Source: Rhizobiaceae bacterium | GTDB taxonomy: Bacteria; Pseudomonadota; Alphaproteobacteria; Rhizobiales; Rhizobiaceae | NCBI GenBank assembly: GCA_020696915.1 | Contig: JAJFMR010000333.1 | Span: 1-6,207, forward strand | Length of the DNA: 6,207 nt | Direction of reading: 5' to 3' | Shown: piece after piece, positions 1 through 4,642 of the stretch | How positions within the stretch are numbered: the stretch's first letter is position 1 | Layout of the letters: each line of letters begins with the position of its first letter | Notes under the pieces: generated by a model | What the model was told of the DNA's origin: nothing | What the model saw: only the letters and a program-made list of their open reading frames with translations | Databases searched by the model: none | Translations under genes and position numbers: made by a program

Positions 1-659
1 CCCACCAGCCGCCCCTTTCGCAGCACGCTCACCCGGTCCGACTGCATCACCTCCGCCATCTTGTGGCTGATCAGCAGGACCGGGATCCCGTCGTTCTTCA
101 GGCGTTCGATCACCGCGAAAAGGCGGCGCGACTCGTCGGGCGTCAGCACCGCCGTCGGCTCATCGAGGATGAGCATTCTCGCGCCGGTGAAGAGGACCTT
201 GACGATCTCCACCCATTGCTGCCCGCCGACCGAGAGTTCGCCCACCGGAATCTCGGGATCGAGCGCGATGCCATAGGAATGGCAGATCGAGCGGATGCGC
301 GACCGCGCCCCGGCCCGGTCGAGGCGCCATCCCGAGCCCGTGCCGACCGCGATGTTCTCCAGCACCGTGAAGCCCGGCACGAGGACGAAATGCTGGTGCA
401 CCATGCCGATGCCCGCGGCGAGCGCATCGGCCGGCGAGCGCAGGTGGACGGTCTTCCCGTCCACCCTGATCTCGCCGCTGTCCGGGTGATAGAGGCCGTA
501 GAGGCATGACGACAGCGTCGACTTGCCGGCCCCGTTCTCACCGAGCAGGCAGTGCAGCTCGCCTGGCTCCACCTCGAGCGAGATGTCGTCGTTGGCGACG
601 AGTTCGCCAAAGCGCTTCGTGAGGCCAATGACGGAAAGCCGGGGTGTTCCGCTCGTCAT
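1..659 (-). CDS. ABC transporter ATP-binding protein, BMP/nucleoside (sugar-type) importer, 3' end cut by window
   Basis: This is the N-terminal 219 residues of an ATPase that would drive import of the ligand bound by the adjacent BMP protein, acting at the inner face of the cytoplasmic membrane. The first nucleotide-binding domain is complete in its motifs: Walker A GENGAGKST at residues 40-48, Q-loop Gln89 in VHQHFVL, ABC signature LSVGGQQ at 142-148, Walker B MLILDEPT at 162-169, and switch His199 in LISHK. Family members (NupO/YufO-like, related to RbsA and XylG) usually have about 500 residues with two such domains, so a second domain and the permease genes are expected to the left. The residue after the signature QQ is Trp149, where relatives commonly have Arg. 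The start is the ATG at 659-657, 35 nt after the BMP stop, with no strong Shine-Dalgarno sequence, which suggests an operon. The family call is firm; the substrate is inferred from the neighbour. Confidence 0.93.
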   Translation of the reverse strand, partial: MTSGTPRLSVIGLTKRFGELVANDDISLEVEPGELHCLLGENGAGKSTLSSCLYGLYHPDSGEIRVDGKTVHLRSPADALAAGIGMVHQHFVLVPGFTVLENIAVGTGSGWRLDRAGARSRIRSICHSYGIALDPEIPVGELSVGGQQWVEIVKVLFTGARMLILDEPTAVLTPDESRRLFAVIERLKNDGIPVLLISHKMAEVMQSDRVSVLRKGRLV

Positions 660-694
660 CGCGGCTGACCGTTCGAGCGATGCTGCCGGGGTCC

Positions 695-1705
695 TCAGTT
701 GGACTTCGGCTCGTCGAGGTTCAGGTCGATTTTCCTGGCGCCGCCCTTGATGGCCTCGGCCGTCTCGGCGGCGAGGGTCTTCACGTCTTCCGGAAGCTTG
801 GCCTCCCATGCCGGATTGATGACCAGCTCTCCCGACCCTTCCTGCCAGGTGAACCATTTCGGCTCGGTGGGGGCATCGAAACCGGCGTCCGTCGTCTTGA
901 CCTTCCACCACTCGTCGATGATCCAGTTGATGTGCGGATCCCATTTCACGATGGTCGACGCGACGATCGACTTGGGCGCGACCTTCGACATGTCGACATA
1001 GTTGCCGAAGCAGCCGATGCCGCTCTGCTCGCAGACCTCGAAGGCACCCGACATCTGGTAGATCATGTCGGCGCCTGCCGCGATCTGGGCCGAGGTCGCC
1101 TCGTTCGACTTGGCCGGGTCGAACCAGGACTGGATGAAGGTGACCTTCTGCTTCACCTCCGGATTGATGTCCTTGGCACCGGCGAAGAAGGCGTTGATCT
1201 GGTCGTTGGTGTCCTCCGCCGGAAAGGTCGATACGGTGCCGACAACGTTCGACTTGGTGAGCTTGCCCGCCAGCTGGCCCATCACAAAGGCCGGCTCGTG
1301 CGCATGGATGAACACCCAGTAGGCGTTGCCGCCGAGGCCCTGATTGCCGGAGCCGCTCATGACGAACATGATGTCGGGAAACTCGTCCTTGAGCTTTTCG
1401 ATCGCATCGACATACGCGGTGTCGCCGAAGAGAATGTCGTATTGCCCGGTCTCCGCGTACGTTCGGAAGACCTGCTCGGCATTGTCGTAGACGTTCTCGG
1501 TGTAGTTGACCTCGATCTCCAGGCCATGCGGCTTCGCGGCGATGACGCGGTCCATGGAACTCACGAAGGAGGCCTCCCAGGGCGCCTCCTTGCCGGCAGA
1601 AAGTATTCCCGCGATCTTGAGCTTCGTCGGATCCTCGGCATGGGCCAGGCCCATGGCCAGGAACGTCGCTCCGATGGCCGACGCTGCCAGAACTGTCTTC
1701 AGCAT
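695..1705 (-). CDS. BMP family (PnrA-like) ABC transporter periplasmic substrate-binding protein
   Basis: This 336-residue secreted solute receptor probably captures a nucleoside, purine base or related compound for the ABC importer encoded next to it. Residues 1-23 form a Sec signal peptide: Lys3, a hydrophobic core, then AHA with cleavage expected before Glu24. There is no lipobox Cys, so the protein should be soluble in the periplasm rather than a lipoprotein like many Gram-positive and spirochaete homologues. The Bmp domain starts near KIAGIL (residues 30-35) and includes YDILFGDTAY (89-98), FPDIMFVMSGSG (109-120) and the family-typical WFDPAK (194-199). The length fits the family. The start is the first ATG and has good Shine-Dalgarno sequence. 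The gene lies 77 nt after the amidohydrolase and 35 nt before the ATPase on the same strand. PnrA-type members bind purine nucleosides, and the deaminases here agree with a purine ligand, but the exact ligand cannot be read from the sequence. Confidence 0.93.
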   Translation of the reverse strand: MLKTVLAASAIGATFLAMGLAHAEDPTKLKIAGILSAGKEAPWEASFVSSMDRVIAAKPHGLEIEVNYTENVYDNAEQVFRTYAETGQYDILFGDTAYVDAIEKLKDEFPDIMFVMSGSGNQGLGGNAYWVFIHAHEPAFVMGQLAGKLTKSNVVGTVSTFPAEDTNDQINAFFAGAKDINPEVKQKVTFIQSWFDPAKSNEATSAQIAAGADMIYQMSGAFEVCEQSGIGCFGNYVDMSKVAPKSIVASTIVKWDPHINWIIDEWWKVKTTDAGFDAPTEPKWFTWQEGSGELVINPAWEAKLPEDVKTLAAETAEAIKGGARKIDLNLDEPKSN

Positions 1706-1708
1706 TGT

Positions 1709-1726
1709 TCCTCTCTTTCTTCCTCT
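1709..1726 (-). promoter_or_regulatory. Double Shine-Dalgarno tract before the BMP gene
   Basis: Read on the minus strand, the leader holds AGAGGAAG (1726-1719) followed by AGAGGA (1714-1709), ending 3 nt before the ATG at 1705. The near copy is tight, with 4 nt between GAGG and the start; the far copy is longer than optimal. Together they form an almost pure purine stretch that should support strong initiation, as expected for a binding protein needed in excess over its ATPase. Confidence 0.6.
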
Positions 1727-1736
1727 GTTGATCGAA

Positions 1737-1769
1737 GCGGCTTTGCGTCAGGGCCGCATGACGAGCCGC
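1737..1769 (-). promoter_or_regulatory. Intercistronic stem-loop between amidohydrolase and BMP gene
   Basis: GCGGCT (1737-1742) is complementary to AGCCGC (1764-1769), and CGTCA (1746-1750) to TGACG (1759-1763). This gives 11 base pairs, a 3-nt bulge (1743-1745) and an 8-nt loop (1751-1758). The stem begins 13 nt after the amidohydrolase stop and ends 31 nt before the BMP start. No run of U follows it in the transcript, so it does not look like a simple intrinsic terminator. Hairpins at this place in binding-protein operons can protect or mark the end of a processed mRNA and set unequal expression of the genes. The structure is seen in the sequence; the role is inferred. Confidence 0.5.
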
Positions 1770-1782
1770 GCAATCTTTCCGT

Positions 1783-3588
1783 TCAGCTTCCGCCCGCCCT
1801 TCCGGCACGGCCATCGGAGGCCTCTTGCAGCGGATCGACGACCTCGAGCTTCACGCAATCGATCACCCCGAGATCGGTGATCGCGAAATCCGGAATAGCC
1901 GTTATCTGCAGCACGAACATGTACATGAACGGCCACGGCAGCGTACAGCCGAGCGCCCGGGCGGCGTCGTCCAGTTCCTGTTCCTTCTTCGCCATCTCCT
2001 CCGGCTCGATGTCGGAGACGATGCCGCCGACCGGCAATGGCAGGAAGGCCACGATCCTGCCGCCGTCCGCAACCGCCTGGCCGCCATTGTGGGAGATGAT
2101 GTGGTTGATCGCCAGCGCCATGTCGTCGGGATTGGTGCCGACGCAGACGATGTTGTTGTCGTCGGGAGCGGCCGACGTGGCGAGCGCGCCGGAGCGGAGG
2201 CCGAAGCCCGAAGCGAAGGCGACCGGACGATTGGAGGTGCGGCCGTAGCGCTCCACCACGGTGAGATACTGGACGTCCCTTGATGGATCGGCTTCGACCA
2301 GGCCGTTCTTCACCGGCAGCACGACGTCCCGCCGCTTGCGTACGAAAATCTGGTCGGGGGTGACGGCAATCGAAAGCGCCCTCGTGGCGTTTTGTCCGGG
2401 CTCTGCCGCCTGCACTTCGAGATCGTGGCGCGACACGGGCGAGAGCTTGAACGTCTCGCGGACGAGCGCGCTGCGGGCCGGCGGCGTCAATTCGCCGATG
2501 AGTTTTCCGTCCCGCGCGGCGAGCCTTCCCTTGGCGATGACGGCAGCGGCGCGGAAATCTTTGAGGTCCCTGACGAGCAGGATGTCGGCGGCCAGTCCGG
2601 GCGAGATGGAGCCGACCTTCTGGCCGATACGGAGCGCCTCGGCGCCGTTGATCGTCGCCATCTGGATCGCGGCCATCGGCTTTATCCCCATGGCGATCGC
2701 CATGCGGACCATGTTGTCGAGATGTCCGCGCTTCAGGATATCGCTCGCCACGACGTCGTCGGTGCAGAAGCTGATCCGGCTGGTCGCCTCGATCCCCATC
2801 TCGGTGACGATGCGCAGATTCTTTTCCAGGAAATGCGAGATGGAGGATTCGCGGATCACCACATGCATGCCGTTGCGCAGCTTCTCCAGCATCTCCTCGG
2901 CGGTGTAGCTCTCGTGGTCGGAGCGCACGCCGGCCTGCAGGTAGCTGTTCAGGCGATTGCCCCGGCACATCGGGGAGCAGCCGAGAACCGGCAGGCGGCT
3001 CTGCTCGGCGATCTCGATCGCCTGCAGCACGTGGTCGTCCATCGTGTCGACGAATTCGCGCACCGTCTCCCAGATGCCGATGCATTCCGGCCAGGAATGC
3101 GTCGCCCGGTGGTCGTCCGGCCCGAAATAGTAGCCGACATTCGAGCGCGGCAGCGTGTAGGGCGTCTTGCAGGGCGCGCCCCAGAAGATCTTCAGAGGCG
3201 TGCCCCGGGCCTCGTCGAGGAATTCGCGCGCGCCTTCGAGACCTGCCACGACCAGTATCTGGTCGAGCCCGGAAACGATCGACGTGGTTCCGAGCGGCAC
3301 CACCGCCTTGGCGAAGCTGGTGACCGACAGCTTCGAGCATTCGACATGGAGATGCCCGTCGATCATCCCCGGACAGAGGTAATGGCCGGTTGCGTCGACG
3401 ATTTCCGTGTCGGGGCCGCGGTATTCCGAGACGTCGGCGGCAACCGCGACGATGCGGTCCTTGTAGACGGCGACGTCGGCCGGGTAGATCTCGGCGGATG
3501 CAACGTTGACCAGCGTGCCGCCGCTGACGATCATCGTGGCCTTGAGCTCGGCGCGGCCGGCGCGGATGAATTCGCGAATGTCGGTCAA
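1783..3588 (-). CDS. Divergent adenine-deaminase-family amidohydrolase (ADE1), substrate uncertain
   Basis: This 601-residue cytoplasmic metal-dependent hydrolase has the layout of adenine deaminase (adenine + water to hypoxanthine + ammonia): an amidohydrolase barrel, then an adenine-deaminase C-terminal domain. Expected metal ligands seen are DGHLH (His79, His81), Glu174 in GIWET, His225 in SDHE and Asp277 in CTDD. IQMATINGAEA (308-318) and SPGLAADILL (329-338) are also family-typical, and GFGLRSG (461-467), VGTNPDDMALAIN (483-495) and WPFMYMF mark the C-terminal domain. Unusually, the DPHEIANV motif is replaced by GLDQILVV (107-114), the strand-5 DGH motif by LGC (Cys204), and the C-terminal HDSH motif by PDDN (475-478). 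A different substrate or altered chemistry is therefore plausible. I chose TTG at 3588-3586 because AGGAG lies 9 nt upstream and IRAGRAELKATMIVSGG aligns with the family N-terminus. An internal ATG (3534) would cut that segment, and reading further upstream would cross the promoter region. It is the first gene of the transporter operon. Confidence 0.88.
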   Translation of the reverse strand: MTDIREFIRAGRAELKATMIVSGGTLVNVASAEIYPADVAVYKDRIVAVAADVSEYRGPDTEIVDATGHYLCPGMIDGHLHVECSKLSVTSFAKAVVPLGTTSIVSGLDQILVVAGLEGAREFLDEARGTPLKIFWGAPCKTPYTLPRSNVGYYFGPDDHRATHSWPECIGIWETVREFVDTMDDHVLQAIEIAEQSRLPVLGCSPMCRGNRLNSYLQAGVRSDHESYTAEEMLEKLRNGMHVVIRESSISHFLEKNLRIVTEMGIEATSRISFCTDDVVASDILKRGHLDNMVRMAIAMGIKPMAAIQMATINGAEALRIGQKVGSISPGLAADILLVRDLKDFRAAAVIAKGRLAARDGKLIGELTPPARSALVRETFKLSPVSRHDLEVQAAEPGQNATRALSIAVTPDQIFVRKRRDVVLPVKNGLVEADPSRDVQYLTVVERYGRTSNRPVAFASGFGLRSGALATSAAPDDNNIVCVGTNPDDMALAINHIISHNGGQAVADGGRIVAFLPLPVGGIVSDIEPEEMAKKEQELDDAARALGCTLPWPFMYMFVLQITAIPDFAITDLGVIDCVKLEVVDPLQEASDGRAGRAGGS

Positions 3589-3597
3589 CCCCGGACT

Positions 3598-3602
3598 CTC
3601 CT
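3598..3602 (-). promoter_or_regulatory. Shine-Dalgarno sequence AGGAG that fixes the TTG start of ADE1
   Basis: AGGAG on the minus strand ends 9 nt before the TTG at 3588-3586. It is the best ribosome-binding match in the leader and supports this start over the internal ATG at 3534. Four of its five bases lie inside an inverted repeat (3599-3637), so access to it may be controlled by RNA folding. Confidence 0.6.
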
Positions 3603-3637
3603 GTCGGTGGTCGGTCTGGCGAGCTGCCCGGACAGGA
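3599..3637 (-). promoter_or_regulatory. Leader inverted repeat that could mask the ADE1 Shine-Dalgarno sequence
   Basis: TCCTGTC (plus strand 3599-3605) and GACAGGA (3631-3637) are perfect 7-bp inverted arms separated by 25 nt. In the minus-strand transcript the upstream arm would pair with GACAGGA, which includes AGGA of the ADE1 Shine-Dalgarno sequence. The loop is long, so the stem alone is only moderately stable. The repeat is directly visible; translational control is inference. Confidence 0.35.
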
Positions 3638-3691
3638 CTCTGCGCCGTTCGAGCAGGCGCTGCTCTTGCCTGACGCCATCCTGTCGAATTA

Positions 3692-3709
3692 CGTTTGTCT
3701 ATGCAAACG
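3692..3709. promoter_or_regulatory. Candidate LysR-type operator in the divergent intergenic region
   Basis: CGTTTG (3692-3697) and CAAACG (3704-3709) form a perfect 6+6 bp inverted repeat with a 6-bp spacer. It contains a T-N11-A core (T3695 to A3707, TTTG-N6-CAAA), the usual form of LysR-family recognition sites. It lies 49 bp before the regulator start and 103 bp before the ADE1 start, where an autoregulating divergent LysR protein would bind. A weak minus-strand promoter could overlap it (TTGCAT at 3706-3701, 17-nt spacer, CAGGAT at 3683-3678), but its -10 match is poor. The repeat is observed; binding is inferred. Confidence 0.5.
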
Positions 3710-3723
3710 GGCGTTTCCCGCCC
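3709..3723. repeat. Short GC-rich hairpin in the divergent intergenic region
   Basis: GGGCG (3709-3713) and CGCCC (3719-3723) are perfect 5-bp arms around a 5-nt loop, directly next to the candidate operator, and CTTTTGG follows on the plus strand. It could slow transcription toward the regulator, but the stem is short and the T-run is only four bases, so its role is unclear. Confidence 0.25.
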
Positions 3724-3758
3724 CTTTTGGACATTTTGTTCAAGAATCTGGACGATCA

Positions 3759-4642
3759 ATGGATCTCGAAGCGGTCGACTACTTCATCAGGGTGGCGGAA
3801 GCGCAGTCGATGTCGCATGCCGCGAAGCTCTACGGCGTGCCCAAATCCAGCCTCGCGCCGAGTTCCTGGAACATGCGCAGCGCATCAAGGAGAGTTGCGA
3901 GGGAGCGCAGGCCGCCGTGGCCGAGGTCCGGCACGAGATCGCCGGCACGCTGAGAATCGCCTCGACGGGCGAGTTCGGCACCTCGTTCACCTCCGAGCTG
4001 CTCTTCGCGTTCCGCCAGAACTACCCGCAGATCGCGGTGGAAGTCATCTTCCTCTCGCTCGGCTACTTTCTCGCTCCCGAGCGTCATCAGGCGTTCGACG
4101 GTATCTTCTACTGGGGCGAACCGGCCAGCGACGACTATATTGCTCGCAAGCTCGGCGAAGCCGCTTTCGCGCTCTACGCCAGCCCCCTTTATCTCGAGCG
4201 GCACGGCGCCCCGCAGACGCCGGCCGATCTCGATGCTCACAAGGCCGTCGCCTTTCGCGAGCCGAACCGGCTGCAGTCCTGGCACCTCGAATCCGGCGGG
4301 CAGGCGGCCGAGCACGCGCCTTCCGCGCTATGCGCGGCAAACGACTACTGGATGCTGAAATATTTCGCCGTGGCGGGGGAGGGCATCGTCTACCTCCCGG
4401 CCTTCTTCACCGAGATCGAATGCATGAATGGCGATCTGGTGCGGGTGCTTCCCGACTGGCAATCCGTGCCGATCTCCATCAATCTGCTCTATATGCGCCG
4501 CCGCTACGTATCGCGCAAGTTCGCGACCTTCGTGGACTTCTGCCTCGAATATTGGCGCCAGCGCGCCAGCTACAGCACGCCGCGCTACTGCGTCGAGATC
4601 GTCCGCCCGCCGACGGCGCCACAATGGAGGAAAAAACCATGA
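3759..4642 (+). pseudogene. LysR-type transcriptional regulator, disrupted by a deletion and frame change in the DNA-binding domain
   Basis: From ATG 3759 the sequence encodes the first part of a LysR winged helix-turn-helix: MDLEAVDYFIRVAEAQ, SMSHAAKLYGVPKSSL. After Leu (3852-3854) this frame loses similarity and stops at 3951-3953. Another frame carries the remainder from about 3854 to the TGA at 4640-4642: RAEFLEHAQRIKE, the linker, then a full effector-binding domain (from TLRIAST through VDFCLEYW). Compared with family members, about 28-30 residues are missing between KSSL and AEFLEHA, namely the second part of the recognition region and the wing up to the LTxxG segment. The two frames require a lost length of 1 more than a multiple of three, for example 85, 88 or 91 nt. 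No one-base correction restores the gene. It would have controlled the divergent purine genes. The ribosome-binding sequence is weak (GGA at 3750-3752). An assembly error remains possible. Confidence 0.85.
4626..4630 (+). promoter_or_regulatory. Shine-Dalgarno sequence GGAGG of the second deaminase
   Basis: GGAGG ends 8 nt before ATG 4639 and is followed by a run of A. It lies inside the last codons of the regulator reading frame and fixes the deaminase start. Because the regulator frame is broken upstream, this site probably has to recruit ribosomes by itself instead of relying on coupling through the ATGA overlap. Confidence 0.8.

Noticed and set aside
644..2248. Long plus-strand open frame (534 codons) opposite the BMP gene and the end of ADE1
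   Set aside because: It is antisense to two clear family matches, its translation is Arg/Gly/Asp-rich and low in complexity with no recognisable domain, and long antisense frames are usual in GC-rich genes.
1748..3679. Long minus-strand open frame (643 codons) overlapping ADE1 in another frame
   Set aside because: Its translation is dominated by Arg, Gly, Ala and His with no motif, while the overlapping frame carries all the amidohydrolase motifs.
3589..3759. Upstream extension of ADE1 to the TTG at 3759
   Set aside because: The extra 57 residues have no family similarity and would run through the operator-like palindrome and up to the divergent regulator start; the TTG at 3588 has a proper Shine-Dalgarno sequence.
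3695..3853. In-frame TTG/ATG starts (3695, 3701) upstream of the regulator's effector-domain frame
   Set aside because: The residues they would add do not resemble a LysR N-terminus; the true helix-turn-helix start is in the other frame at 3759, which supports a disrupted gene rather than an alternative start.
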